This document shows positions 1 through 10,445 of a DNA stretch of 64,000 nt, piece after piece. Source of the DNA: Shewanella hanedai (GTDB taxonomy: Bacteria; Pseudomonadota; Gammaproteobacteria; Enterobacterales; Shewanellaceae); NCBI RefSeq assembly GCF_007197645.1, contig NZ_VKGK01000003.1, positions 62,001 to 126,000 of the forward strand, given 5' to 3'. A program made the translations under genes and the position numbers. Position 1 is the stretch's first letter. Every line of letters begins with the position of its first letter. The notes under the pieces were generated by a model. That model was not told the origin of the DNA and did no database searches. It saw nothing but the letters and a program-made list of their open reading frames with translations.

Positions 1-1121
1 AGCGTAAACAAGGCCGTCAAAGGTAGTGACAACGAGACGATGAGCGCGTTACGTAGCCCCAGCGTTAGCATGAGCACCACTAAAATGATGATAAAACCGA
101 GTAGCAGGCTGCCCACTAATCCACCTAAACGATCGGTGGTATATCCCTCTTGATCGAATAACCACTGGATCTCGATGTTGGATGGAATACTGGTTTGCAG
201 CTCTTCAACTGAGACTTTGACTCGTTCTAACCAGAGATCGACGCGGGTGTTGTTAAGCATACGAGCCGCGACCATGACACCTTGCTCTTGCTCTATTAAC
301 GCAATGGAGTTGGCAGGGGTTTTAGCTTGCCTTTTGATGGTCGCAATATCGCCTAAACGAATGATCTGTCCGAGTTTATCAACTTTCAACGGTACTTGAC
401 GCACGCGAGTGACTGAATCGAGCTCACCTGAGACTTCGATTAATGCACGGAAATTATTGTTGTTGATTTCACCGGCTGACACCTTGGTGTCAGCGTTTTC
501 TAAGATCTGCGCAATAGCAGCCGGTGTTAATTTCAGTTGATTGGCTTTGTTGCCATCAAGTTGTACTAAGATCTCTTCAGTTGGGGCTCCATAGAGTTTT
601 ACAAAGTCAGTACCACTGACTAGTCTCAATCTGCTTTGGAGCTCTTTGGCATAGCGGTTGAGCATATCGGTACGGACTTCCCCACCTCCTTTCCAGACTA
701 AGCCTAAGATTGCGGTGCTGGCATAGCCAACTTGATCATCTAGGGTGGGACTTTGTGCTGCACTTGGGAGTAAAGGCTTTGCATCTGCAATCAGATCTCT
801 GGCTCTTGACCAAACAGGATCGGTATCGATGACGTCATCTTTGAGTTCCAGTTGGATCACTGAAATTCCAGGTCTAGAAGTCGATTGGACTAATTTAATC
901 TCTTCGAGTCTGCGCAGCTGATTCTCAAGCACTTCGGTTACTAAGGCTTCAACGCGTTCGGCTGATGCCCCTGGATATTGAGTGACTACAGACGAGAACC
1001 GATTGGTAATATCGGGATCTTCCATGCGCGGTAAACTGGATATCGCGCCAAAACCCGCCACAATAAGCAGCGCGATAAATAGACTCGCTAACCTGCCATT
1101 TTCTACAAAAGCCTTAATCAT
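1..1121 (-). CDS. RND-family efflux pump, inner-membrane subunit (partial, C-terminus beyond window)
   Basis: This is the first 373 codons of an AcrB-type proton-driven multidrug pump. The start reads MIKAFVENGRLASLFIALL, a typical first membrane segment. It is followed by the porter-domain text (PRMEDPDITNR, VTQYPGASAERVEALVT), and a second membrane segment (GSLLLGFIIILVVLML) begins near the window edge. The reading frame is open to base 1. The upstream gene on the same strand is the matching periplasmic adaptor, so the two form an operon. The ATG at 1121 has a GAGG ribosome site 11 bases upstream. A second copy of the same start sequence lies at 1197 in another frame (see repeat). Confidence 0.93.
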   Translation of the reverse strand, partial: MIKAFVENGRLASLFIALLIVAGFGAISSLPRMEDPDITNRFSSVVTQYPGASAERVEALVTEVLENQLRRLEEIKLVQSTSRPGISVIQLELKDDVIDTDPVWSRARDLIADAKPLLPSAAQSPTLDDQVGYASTAILGLVWKGGGEVRTDMLNRYAKELQSRLRLVSGTDFVKLYGAPTEEILVQLDGNKANQLKLTPAAIAQILENADTKVSAGEINNNNFRALIEVSGELDSVTRVRQVPLKVDKLGQIIRLGDIATIKRQAKTPANSIALIEQEQGVMVAARMLNNTRVDLWLERVKVSVEELQTSIPSNIEIQWLFDQEGYTTDRLGGLVGSLLLGFIIILVVLMLTLGLRNALIVSLSLPLTALFT

Positions 1122-1197
1122 TTTCAGTACCCTCTAGAGCATGAGCTAATACCACTCTAGCTAGCGTGTCCTTTACTTCTACAAAAGCCTTAATCAT
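1101..1197. repeat. 21-bp exact direct repeat around the RND pump start codon
   Basis: Positions 1101-1121 and 1177-1197 are identical over 21 bp. The repeat encodes MIKAFVE on the minus strand. The copies are 76 bp apart, which is not a multiple of three, so the upstream copy opens a different frame from the pump. It looks like a short duplication of the gene start. Confidence 0.85.
1114..1197 (-). CDS. Possible 27-codon leader peptide created by the start duplication
   Basis: An ATG at 1197 with a good GAGG ribosome site (rbs in the end of the adaptor gene, about 7 bases away) opens a 27-codon frame starting MIKAFVEVKDTL. It terminates at TAA 1116-1114, overlapping the real pump start (ATG 1121-1119). 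The arrangement would couple leader translation to pump translation. Whether it is a functional leader or a harmless by-product of the 21-bp duplication cannot be decided here. Confidence 0.3.
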   Translation of the reverse strand: MIKAFVEVKDTLARVVLAHALEGTEND

Positions 1198-1200
1198 GAC

Positions 1201-2328
1201 TTACCTCGCCGCTACATTGGTGTTGTTCTTTACTCGCTGACCGACAACGAGTTTATGTAGCCCTTGACTGACATAGTGTTCATTAACCTGTAAGGCGCCT
1301 TGGATATAGGCCATATCATCTTTGGTATAGAGAATTTCAATATCTCTTCGCTCAATGCTGAACGTGTCTTCAACAGCATCAGAGCCTTCACTTGGCTTGA
1401 TGACATAAATGTTCCATAACCCTCTGATACCATCTGTTAATGCAGAAATAGGCACCCAATAGCCAGTTTGTTGTATCTGGGTGTCATAAATGAGATAGGC
1501 GATTTCGCCATTGATCACCTGAGCGTCGATGGGTAAGGACAGTCTAAGAGGTACGGTGCGAGTCACTGGATTCACTTCTGCGCCAATTCCCGCAATCTGT
1601 GCTGTGTAATTGTTGTCGCCAACGTTTAATAACACATCTTGTTTGGTTTTTAGCTGCTGAGCTATTTTGACTGGAACACCGACGAATGCTTGGGGGTTTT
1701 TGTTTTGAACTAAGGTAAAAATTGGAGTACCAAGTGCGACGACTTCCCCTAGGTTGCTATTTCGCTTACTGATCACGCCATTAAAAGGAGCCAGAAGAGA
1801 GGATTTCTCAATTCTTAATTCATTGGCGTGCTTGGATGCGATGAGCCTATTTTTAGCGGCAAGTAGACTGTTTAGTTGACCTTTGAGTTCATCGAGTTGC
1901 TGTTCAGAAGTGTAACCCTGTTTCTGTAATTCCAGACTGCGGTCTAAGGTACTTTTGGCCAAATTTAGATCGGCATTGTTTTGTGACAAACTGGCATCTA
2001 ACTCTTGTCTTTCTGCTTCTAATAAGCGGATATCCAATTGCGCTAATAACTGACCCGTTACGACTCTATCGCCACTGTCGACGGCTAGTTTTTTTAGTTT
2101 TCCTGCTAACTCAAAACCGATCCCTGTTGTGTTACCGGCTCTTATTGTGCCGGTAAACTCTTGCGCGTGTTCATAGGAATTTGAAGATATTAATGCCTCT
2201 GTGGTCACAGTTTGAAATTTAGCTTTGTCACTGTGGCTAGTAACTTCCCCTTGGCAAGCACTTAAAAAGCTGATCAACAGCACACTGGCTAAAAATTTGT
2301 TGTGGAATATATCGGTTCTATTACTCAT
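1201..2328 (-). CDS. RND efflux periplasmic adaptor (membrane fusion) lipoprotein
   Basis: This 375-residue protein belongs to the HlyD/AcrA adaptor family, which bridges an RND pump and an outer-membrane channel. The N-terminus is a lipoprotein signal ending in the lipobox LSAC (residues about 22-25). A barrel-sandwich half follows (TGIGFELAGKLKKLAVDSGDRV), then an alpha-hairpin rich in Q, L and E (residues about 105-160), then the second lipoyl half (SSLLAPFNGVISKRNSNLGEVV) and a beta-barrel. The stop codon lies 3 bases from the duplicated ATG of the pump gene. The gene is divergent from a TetR regulator and probably repressed by it. Confidence 0.93.
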   Translation of the reverse strand: MSNRTDIFHNKFLASVLLISFLSACQGEVTSHSDKAKFQTVTTEALISSNSYEHAQEFTGTIRAGNTTGIGFELAGKLKKLAVDSGDRVVTGQLLAQLDIRLLEAERQELDASLSQNNADLNLAKSTLDRSLELQKQGYTSEQQLDELKGQLNSLLAAKNRLIASKHANELRIEKSSLLAPFNGVISKRNSNLGEVVALGTPIFTLVQNKNPQAFVGVPVKIAQQLKTKQDVLLNVGDNNYTAQIAGIGAEVNPVTRTVPLRLSLPIDAQVINGEIAYLIYDTQIQQTGYWVPISALTDGIRGLWNIYVIKPSEGSDAVEDTFSIERRDIEILYTKDDMAYIQGALQVNEHYVSQGLHKLVVGQRVKNNTNVAAR

Positions 2329-2372
2329 CCTGATACACTGTCCTGGTTAGTTTTAGGTAGCAAACTTGTTAA

Positions 2373-2415
2373 ACTAGACTGTCTAGTCTATTTTGAAAGA
2401 ACTAGACTGTCTAGT
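2373..2415. promoter_or_regulatory. Two tandem 15-bp palindromic operators (TetR-type)
   Basis: ACTAGACTGTCTAGT occurs exactly at 2373-2387 and again at 2401-2415. Each copy is a perfect palindrome around a central T, and the starts are 28 bp apart. They lie between the divergent adaptor gene and the TetR gene, the standard position for an autoregulating TetR repressor. The regulator-site match is inferred from position. Confidence 0.8.
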
Positions 2416-2474
2416 CTAGTTTGTGATTAAATGTGTCCAAACTATAAAAACCTTGTTAACAAGAGGTGTTGGTA

Positions 2475-3104
2475 ATGACTACCGTTTCAACTGTTAATTT
2501 AAGCCGCAGTGAGCAAAAACGAATACAAATCCTTGAAGCCGCAATCGATCTTTTTTGTGATCAAGGTTTCCCTAATACCAGTATGGACGAAGTAGCCAAG
2601 AAGGCTGGGGTCTCTAAGCAGACTGTTTATTCTCATTTTGGCTGTAAAGACGATCTGTTCGTGGCATCTATCGAGTCTAAGTGTGTCGTGCACAGATTGA
2701 CTGACGATCTTTTTTCCGATCCCCATCAGCCAGAAAAAGCCTTAGCCTGTTTTGGTGAATACTTTAGCCAAATGATAGTGAGCCCAGAGGCTCTCAAAGT
2801 ATTCACTGCGTGTGTGGCGCAAGCGGAAACTCATCCAGAAATCTCGGCACTGTTTTTCGATGCGGGTCCTGAGCATTTACTCGATCTCATGGCAAATTAT
2901 TTAACACTTGTAGAGCAAGGTGGTGTTTATCAGTTTGATAATCCTAGAAGCTGTTCTGTGCGTCTGTGTTTGATGATGTTTGGTGAGATGCGGATGAAGT
3001 TAGAGCTTGGATTAGGGGTTGAAGATCTTATTGAAGGACGTGCTGAATATATTCAAGAATGTGTTGATATGTTTTTAAGGGCTTACAAAAAAAGCAATTT
3101 CTAG
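2475..3104 (+). CDS. TetR/AcrR family transcriptional repressor
   Basis: This is a 209-residue one-component regulator. The N-terminal helix-turn-helix is clear (QKRIQILEAAIDLFCDQGF followed by TSMDEVAKKAGVSKQTVYSHF, about residues 15-60). The C-terminal ligand domain resembles TetR_C of AcrR-like proteins. The ATG at 2475 is preferred over the upstream GTG 2466 because AAGAGG lies 8 bases before it. It is divergent from the RND pair and most likely represses that pair and itself through the palindromes at 2373-2415. The inducing ligand is not predictable. Confidence 0.92.
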   Translation: MTTVSTVNLSRSEQKRIQILEAAIDLFCDQGFPNTSMDEVAKKAGVSKQTVYSHFGCKDDLFVASIESKCVVHRLTDDLFSDPHQPEKALACFGEYFSQMIVSPEALKVFTACVAQAETHPEISALFFDAGPEHLLDLMANYLTLVEQGGVYQFDNPRSCSVRLCLMMFGEMRMKLELGLGVEDLIEGRAEYIQECVDMFLRAYKKSNF

Positions 3105-3214
3105 GTGATCGGTTTAGACTTTAATACCGTATAGACTAAACAAAAGCAGACCAATTCATATACATATGGCTGGAACGTTCATATGTTAGGTAAACAGTCA
3201 CTCAAGGAGTTAGC

Positions 3215-4126
3215 ATGACGAATGGAACCTTTTACAAAATATCATTAATTTCGGTTACATTTTTATCTTCCCAATTATTCACTCCTACAGCCTTAGCTTC
3301 TGGCAAACCTAATTTTTCCCCATTAAGTATCTCTATGTCGCATATTGGAACCGCTGAATCCGATGTGGGTGAAGATAACCATTCACTGCAAAGGAGTTCA
3401 TGGCTGTTTGATATAAATGCAAAAATTCCTTTGAATAGGCAGTGGTCTGTAGGATTTAACTTAGGCTACGGCGACCTCAACTATGATTGGCAACAAGGTG
3501 GCAGCTCATTATTTGGTAATAAGTTCAATGGTTGGCAGCAGGTTAATCGATACAGTGCGGGAGTCTCACTGAGCTATCGCTTAGATGAGCACTGGATGTT
3601 TATGGTGGCCCCTAAATTACAGTATGCCTATGCTGATACCGCATCATCGAGTGATGCAAGCAGTTATGGTGTGGTGGCATCGGGGTTGTATCGATTTGAT
3701 AATGGTAATCTAGTCGGTCTTGGTGTGGCGTATTTGAATGATATCTCAGAGGTGAGAACTGTGCCGTTTATTGCCGTCAATTGGCAGATAACCGATGCAT
3801 GGAGACTTGGCAATCCTTTTGCCGCAGGCTTTACTGGTCCTGCAGGTTTGGAGCTGAGTTATAAAATGAGCCCAAGCATTGATTTTGGTTTTGGCGCATC
3901 AAAACGTATGCAAAGGTTCTTGCTTGAAGGTGATGATACGACAGTTGAAATAGATGAGTGGGTTAGCTTTTTAAGAGTAGGCTGGCGTGCAACGGATTCA
4001 ATCGTGTTAACTGGCCATGCTGGATATTACTTTAATGGTGAGCTTGAACTTAACACACCACAAGTTGAGGTCGAAAGCATAGATGCTCAAGCGGCTTTAG
4101 CGTTTACTGCTGAGTATAAATTTTAA
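3215..4126 (+). CDS. Outer-membrane beta-barrel protein, DUF6268-like
   Basis: This is a 303-residue secreted protein. A Sec signal peptide (ISLISVTFLSSQLF) ends near ALAS-G at about residue 30. The rest alternates short amphipathic strands (for example WSVGFNLGYGDLNY, YGVVASGLYRF, FLRVGWRATDSIVLTGHAGYYF) and ends in a C-terminal aromatic residue (AEYKF), as outer-membrane barrels do. It has a good ribosome site (AAGGAG) and stands alone. The DUF6268 assignment is by resemblance only, and no transported substrate is known. Confidence 0.7.
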   Translation: MTNGTFYKISLISVTFLSSQLFTPTALASGKPNFSPLSISMSHIGTAESDVGEDNHSLQRSSWLFDINAKIPLNRQWSVGFNLGYGDLNYDWQQGGSSLFGNKFNGWQQVNRYSAGVSLSYRLDEHWMFMVAPKLQYAYADTASSSDASSYGVVASGLYRFDNGNLVGLGVAYLNDISEVRTVPFIAVNWQITDAWRLGNPFAAGFTGPAGLELSYKMSPSIDFGFGASKRMQRFLLEGDDTTVEIDEWVSFLRVGWRATDSIVLTGHAGYYFNGELELNTPQVEVESIDAQAALAFTAEYKF

Positions 4127-4130
4127 GGAA

Positions 4131-4161
4131 AGGGGCATAATGTAGTGAGTATCTAGCCCCT
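4131..4161. terminator. Weak stem-loop between convergent genes
   Basis: AGGGGC at 4131-4136 pairs with GCCCCT at 4156-4161 around a 19-base loop between the convergent genes at 3215-4126 and 4171-4743. There is no clear T run, so termination is only possible. Confidence 0.35.
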
Positions 4162-4170
4162 ATCATTGTT

Positions 4171-4743
4171 CTATTGACCTAGCATGTCATCTTTTAGACT
4201 GCTTTGAGCGGGTTCATCACCTAGCCAAATGTTCAATAACGCTTGTCTGAATGTTTCACCTTCAATGGTCGCTTGAATAACACCATTTTTATAGGCTGTC
4301 ACGCCTAACGCTTTGCTGGTGGCTAATGTAAATTGGTCGCCTTCTTTAATCTCTTCATTGAAAAGTGCCATAAAGGAGTCTATCTCTTGCTGGATAGCAG
4401 CAGTTTTTCCCATGGTAGCATCGTCAAACCCCTCATTAATGGCATCTCGCATCTTGTCAGCTGTGATCATGCCTGAAGTGATATTGAGGCGAACAGCGGA
4501 GTCTTCTGCATTGATAATGCTCGTTACATCAGAGCTGGGTGAGGTGAGATATAAGCTGCCGACATACAAGTCGATAAAAAACTTACTACGTACACCGGCG
4601 CCATTAAGTTGTAGCTCTGTTTGAGCTAGCGTTATTTGTTGTGGGAGTTCAATACCTGAAACTTCCATCGCTTGAACATGGTTGCTAAGGAGAATCGTGC
4701 CAGCCAGAGCGAATTTTGCCATCTTATGAGTGAGGGACATCAT
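4171..4743 (-). CDS. Periplasmic chalcone isomerase-like domain protein
   Basis: This is a 190-residue protein with a signal peptide (KFALAGTILLSNHVQA-ME). It has the body of the bacterial chalcone-isomerase-like family: VSGIELPQQITL, LNGAGVRSKFFIDLYVGSLYL, then DAINEGFDD and a GDQFTL strand. Bacterial members are not known to isomerise chalcones; they are thought to bind small hydrophobic ligands. Either ATG of the MMSL start is possible, and the second (4740) has the better spacing to AAGAGG. No operon partners are visible. Confidence 0.75.
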   Translation of the reverse strand: MMSLTHKMAKFALAGTILLSNHVQAMEVSGIELPQQITLAQTELQLNGAGVRSKFFIDLYVGSLYLTSPSSDVTSIINAEDSAVRLNITSGMITADKMRDAINEGFDDATMGKTAAIQQEIDSFMALFNEEIKEGDQFTLATSKALGVTAYKNGVIQATIEGETFRQALLNIWLGDEPAQSSLKDDMLGQ

Positions 4744-4786
4744 ATAACCTCTTATTGTTCTATTTCGGTATGTTCGTCGGCTGAAC

Positions 4787-5266
4787 TTAGCCGCGGTTAC
4801 CTAATTGATATTGGCCATTTTGGTGTATAAATGCGGTTTGTTTCTGTTTCGGAGAGATGAGTAATGGGCCATCATCGAAGAATAGAAAACACTTCCAGTT
4901 ACGCACAAAAATATCCCATCGAGTTTCAATAACCTGATATTTTTCATAACAAAAATAAACTGTTGCTTCATCTTTCCAATCAAAAAAATCAGCAAACAGT
5001 TCAGGCAGTGCTGGCTCTTCACTGTCCCAAGCGCTTTGCCAATGATCGGTCTCCTTCCAAGCATCACCTTTTGCAGCCCAATCACCTTTAGCGAATTGTT
5101 CGGAGTGACTGCTTTTATTGCTTATCCATTTGTTCCAAACTTCCATGGAACTCTTCTGATCCAGTGGCTTGATAAACGCTTTATCTTCTTCGGTAACGGG
5201 CAGATCTTTATGGTTAAAAATCCATTTGCGTTTGTATTGCTCAAGTGGGATATATGTATGTGACAA
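4787..5266 (-). CDS. Hypothetical protein, DUF2947-like
   Basis: This 159-residue soluble protein is rich in tryptophan and acidic residues: YKRKWIFNHKDLPVTEED at the start, WDSEEPALPELFADFF, VYFCYEKYQVIETRWDIF, and FLFFDDGPLLISPK near the end. It resembles the DUF2947 family of Shewanella and Vibrio, whose function is unknown. It has no signal peptide or membrane segment. It is transcribed towards the chalcone isomerase-like gene with a 43-bp gap. Confidence 0.7.
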   Translation of the reverse strand: MSHTYIPLEQYKRKWIFNHKDLPVTEEDKAFIKPLDQKSSMEVWNKWISNKSSHSEQFAKGDWAAKGDAWKETDHWQSAWDSEEPALPELFADFFDWKDEATVYFCYEKYQVIETRWDIFVRNWKCFLFFDDGPLLISPKQKQTAFIHQNGQYQLGNRG

Positions 5267-5298
5267 GCGGGGTCTCCGGGACTAACTTGGAAGCGACA

Positions 5299-5336
5299 AA
5301 AAACGAGAATGTCGATAATGATTAATTATCGACATT
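5299..5336 (-). terminator. Rho-independent terminator of maf1
   Basis: AATGTCGATAAT (5308-5319) pairs perfectly with ATTATCGACATT (5325-5336) around a 5-base loop. Reading leftwards on the minus strand, it is followed by CTCG and a run of six T (plus-strand A run at 5298-5303). It lies just past the stop of maf1. Confidence 0.8.
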
Positions 5337-5383
5337 ATACTGTTTAGGCATGAGATAGGGAACTAGATGTCTATTTATCTCTA

Positions 5384-7882
5384 TTAGCTCTGCTCTAAAT
5401 TGGCTTTGATCTTAGCTAAATAATTGAGTGCGACTTGATTATCGGGATCTGACTCTATCACGTGATTAAAGGCATCGACAGCTGCCATCATCTCGCCAAG
5501 ATCAAACATGAAACTGCCAAACTTTAACCAAACCATAAGATCTGAGGGATATTTCTCTAAATAATCGAGGTAGGTATTGACTGATTCTTGGGTAAAGCCT
5601 TGAAACCTTAATACATTGGCATAACGTGGCAAATATTCATCACTGTAGGTAATGGCTTTTTTTAGTGCTTTATTGGCGAGTTCAAGCTTCATCAACTTAA
5701 GTGATAACTGAATGATTAGCTTAGTTTCAGGCTCGGTAATTAAGTGTTCATCTAACGCGAGTATGCACGACAGGGCATCTTCATCGCGTTCTTCCAATTG
5801 CAATTGATGGGCATAACTTAGGTGATACAAACGGTTTGTTTCGTCACTGTTCGCAGCTAAGGGCTGTAAACACGTGGCAATTTGTTTAAGACCAGTATGG
5901 TGTTTGGTATTAATCAAAAGCATTATTTTTATAAATGTACGCTCTAAAGTCGATGTCTTCTTGACTGAATCGATATAGGTTTTGCGGTCATTGTTTAATT
6001 GCTGTTGATACTCATCTTCTAATTCATCGATCTGTTTAATACTGGCATTATCACAGTGAGCGAGGTGATCGGGATGATACTTTTTCCAGATCCTAATGCG
6101 ACCAGGCTGATTGTCTTTATGCCATTGTTTAGCAAGTCGATTAATATCAATTTCTGGACTGAATTCTAAAAGGCGACATTCCGCTCTTTCAAGCGTTAAA
6201 GTCAGCAGTTCTCGTAGCTGTAATGATATGTTGTTAAAAGCATGGTAATACTTATAAGTGGTCTCGTTTAACTGTTCTTGTGACCATGAGTCGGATGTTT
6301 GTGTGGTCAAAAATTGAGAAAATTCATAGTAGCCATAGAATTTTATTGAATGACATTCAGAGTGATACTTTTCCCTCATCTCTTGCTCTATGCCCTCTAT
6401 TTCATCGGATAAGGATATAATCAATTCTCTGTTATTTAGCTGTTGCTGCATCTCTAAATTGAGTTCGATAGCCTTGGCTGACAGTCTCGCAATTTCACTT
6501 AATGACTCAATTTTATTTTTTAGGTAGTGAATCTTACTTCTAATGTCTTTTTCAATATTGTTATGTGTTTCAGTCTCTTCAATAACTTGTAATATCTTTA
6601 GTTTTTCGACTTCAATGGGCTGCAATTGAATATTTTCTGTTGGTTGATAACCAATGCCTTTCACTACCGCAGCATTTTCAGACAGATTGATAAATGTGCA
6701 TGTAGGATGCTGCTCAACTTCGCTTTGTAGTGCTTCAATGGCATATAAAAGCTGAATAAGAGTTTCAGCTTGCTCACCAGCGTAAGTATCGACCCATTCA
6801 CAAATTTGGCCTAAATTAGGTCCAAGGCTTGATTCGATAGTGCCTTGCGCATGAGTAAACCCATTTCTTGAATGGCAAAAGTCGACCCCACAAAGTAATA
6901 GCTGGGAAAAGCCCATGTTTATGGCTAGATGAACAGCACTGTTGGTTACCGTTGGACCGATAGATTCAATATTATCTTCATCAATTTTAGTTATCCATGG
7001 AGTTTGCTTACCTAAATACAAGCTTCTCCCTTGCCACTGAGCACTGATACGAGGGCAGAGGTGGTAAGACTGAACTAAAAGGGATTCTTGGTGGAGCTGC
7101 ATCATTTCACAATTGAGTTCAAAACTGCGGTCTTGAGGATCCACCGAAACAATTATATGAGGAGTAATGCCCTCTTTCTTGAGTTTGGATGCGATACGAG
7201 AAACGGCGATGATAACGAGATTATCAGATTGCGATTTTATCCAATCTAAGTGTTGATCAAGGGAAGGCCCTCCCGCAATGATAATACAGCTCATGCCTGT
7301 AAACTTATCTTTTAATACGGATGCAGGTCGACGGTTTTCAATTAGATTTTCAAACTGAGTTTTTACAAATATCTTTTGTGAAAAAACCACTTCAGATTCA
7401 AAAAAGGCGTTTTGAACTATTTTTTCTACATCGTTACTTAGCCTTGTGTACTCTTCAAGGTGACTTGAAGTCACCCCTAATGAACGGTATAGCTCGCAAC
7501 GCTTTTTAAAGATAAATAATTGATAGGTTTGTTCTTGTAGTAGTTCAGCTAATTCAGACAAGTTACAAATATGGAGTCTATTTTTAAAGTCATCTGGAAT
7601 ATCGATTTGTAATAGACTCAGTGCGGCATCTAGCTCAACAAAAATGAAGCGACCTCCTTTTGTTGTTGCCATCTCAAGCACATAGTTTGCCAGAAGCCCT
7701 GAATCCATGCCGATAATAATATGCAGGGTATCTTCTTTGTTAAAATCATCTTTGAACTTAGCATCATATTGAGTTGTAGAGTCTAACTTCTCAAATTGCG
7801 CACGATTAACACTAGGGAGGTAGTACTCACCAAATTGGCTCACTGCAAAAGTACTGAGAATATTTGTTTGTTGCTCTTGCAT
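5384..7882 (-). CDS. maf: Maf-1: motility accessory factor, flagellin nonulosonate glycosyltransferase
   Basis: This 832-residue Maf protein (DUF115/MAF_flag10 family) is thought to transfer pseudaminic or legionaminic acid from its CMP form to flagellin Ser/Thr in the cytoplasm. The central domain has the hallmark GGPSLDQHLDWI (about residues 205-216), SVDPQDRSFE and a sialyltransferase-like core (GFSQLLLCGVDFCHS). A long coiled region follows, and the C-terminus holds TPR-like helices (SDLMVWLKFGSFMFDLGEMMAAVDAFNHVIESDP, written here in part only as a landmark: WLKFGSFMFDLGEM). It is divergent from the pse operon and clearly paralogous to maf2 at 17210-19705. Which sugar each Maf uses is not determined. 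Confidence 0.92.
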   Translation of the reverse strand: MQEQQTNILSTFAVSQFGEYYLPSVNRAQFEKLDSTTQYDAKFKDDFNKEDTLHIIIGMDSGLLANYVLEMATTKGGRFIFVELDAALSLLQIDIPDDFKNRLHICNLSELAELLQEQTYQLFIFKKRCELYRSLGVTSSHLEEYTRLSNDVEKIVQNAFFESEVVFSQKIFVKTQFENLIENRRPASVLKDKFTGMSCIIIAGGPSLDQHLDWIKSQSDNLVIIAVSRIASKLKKEGITPHIIVSVDPQDRSFELNCEMMQLHQESLLVQSYHLCPRISAQWQGRSLYLGKQTPWITKIDEDNIESIGPTVTNSAVHLAINMGFSQLLLCGVDFCHSRNGFTHAQGTIESSLGPNLGQICEWVDTYAGEQAETLIQLLYAIEALQSEVEQHPTCTFINLSENAAVVKGIGYQPTENIQLQPIEVEKLKILQVIEETETHNNIEKDIRSKIHYLKNKIESLSEIARLSAKAIELNLEMQQQLNNRELIISLSDEIEGIEQEMREKYHSECHSIKFYGYYEFSQFLTTQTSDSWSQEQLNETTYKYYHAFNNISLQLRELLTLTLERAECRLLEFSPEIDINRLAKQWHKDNQPGRIRIWKKYHPDHLAHCDNASIKQIDELEDEYQQQLNNDRKTYIDSVKKTSTLERTFIKIMLLINTKHHTGLKQIATCLQPLAANSDETNRLYHLSYAHQLQLEERDEDALSCILALDEHLITEPETKLIIQLSLKLMKLELANKALKKAITYSDEYLPRYANVLRFQGFTQESVNTYLDYLEKYPSDLMVWLKFGSFMFDLGEMMAAVDAFNHVIESDPDNQVALNYLAKIKANLEQS

Positions 7883-9296
<1,414 letters not shown>

Positions 9297-9297
<1 letters not shown>

Positions 9298-10445
9298 TGA
9301 TTCCTTATGGACGTCAAAATATCTCGGTTGAGGATATTGATGCCGTTACAGCTGTCCTTAACTCTGATTACTTGACTCAGGGCCCGCAGGTTCCACTTTT
9401 TGAAAAAAACATTTGTGCGGTGACAAAAGCTAAGTATGCCGTTGCGGCAAATAGTGCGACTTCAATGTTACATGTTGCCTGTCTAGCGTTGGGCGTTGGA
9501 GAAGGGGATAGTGTTTGGACTAGCCCAATCACCTTTGTCGCTTCTGCTAATTGCGCTTTGTATTGTGGTGCTTCAATTGATTTTGTTGATGTTGAACCGT
9601 CCACTGGAAACATGTGTGCTCAAGCGTTAGAGAAGAAACTTCAGCAGGCCAAGATTAATAATAGCTTACCTAAGGTGCTGATCCCTGTACACATGGCTGG
9701 TCACAGTTGTGACATGAAGGCTATAGGTTCTTTAGCCCACTCCTACGGCGTGAAAGTGATTGAAGATGCATCGCATGGGATAGGAGGCAGTTATGGCGGT
9801 TCGAAAATTGGTGCTTGCCAATACAGTGATATTACAATCTTTAGTTTTCATCCAGTTAAAATAATCACAACAGCAGAAGGCGGTGTAGCGACGACTAATG
9901 ATATTTCATTGTTTGAATCAATGGCTCAATTTCGTAGTCACGGTATCATTAGAAATAGGGAGTTAATGCTAAGACCTGATGAGGGAGATTGGTATTACGA
10001 ACAGCATACTTTAGGTTTTAATTACCGTATGACAGACTTGCACGCTGCTTTAGGTAATAGTCAAATTAAACGTTTGGATAACTTTATTCTCCAAAGAAAT
10101 AAGCTTGCGAAATCATATCAGAATGCATTAGCAGATTTAGGGTTAACGTGTGTGACGCCTTTGATAAACAGCCATAGCGCGTATCATTTGATGATTGTTC
10201 AATTGCCTCACCATATCGTTCGCAAAGATATTTTTAATGCGATGAGAGCTAAAGACATTAGTGTGCATGTTCATTACTTTCCTGTTCATCTTCAGCCTTA
10301 CTATCTTCAAAAAGGCTTTGCTGAAAATGATTTTCCAAATGCAGAGTGTTTTTATCAGCACTGTTTAACTCTGCCACTTTACCCAGATTTAAAAGAGGAA
10401 GATCAGAATTTCATTATCAGTACGTTGAGAGGGTTACTTACATGA
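9297..10445 (+). CDS. pseC: PseC: UDP-4-amino-4,6-dideoxy-N-acetyl-altrosamine aminotransferase
   Basis: This is a 382-residue PLP-dependent DegT/DnrJ/EryC1 aminotransferase. It transfers an amino group from glutamate to C4 of the PseB product. The PLP lysine is K188 in FSFHPVKIITTAEGG, the preceding EDASHGIGG holds the conserved aspartate, and HGI..R and YRMTDLHAALG follow as expected. The gene starts inside the pseB stop (1-base overlap) and its stop overlaps the pseF start by 4 bases, so translation is coupled. Confidence 0.95.

Noticed and set aside
2466..2474. GTG 2466 as start of the TetR gene
   Set aside because: It lies inside the AAGAGG ribosome site of the ATG at 2475.
4313..4624. 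Open frame on the plus strand across the chalcone isomerase-like gene
   Set aside because: It is antisense to a gene with a signal peptide and family features, and it has no ribosome site or recognisable protein.
10346..10441. Long N-terminal extension of PseF
   Set aside because: It would overlap pseC by 100 bases and add residues not found in the family; the ATGA overlap start is standard.
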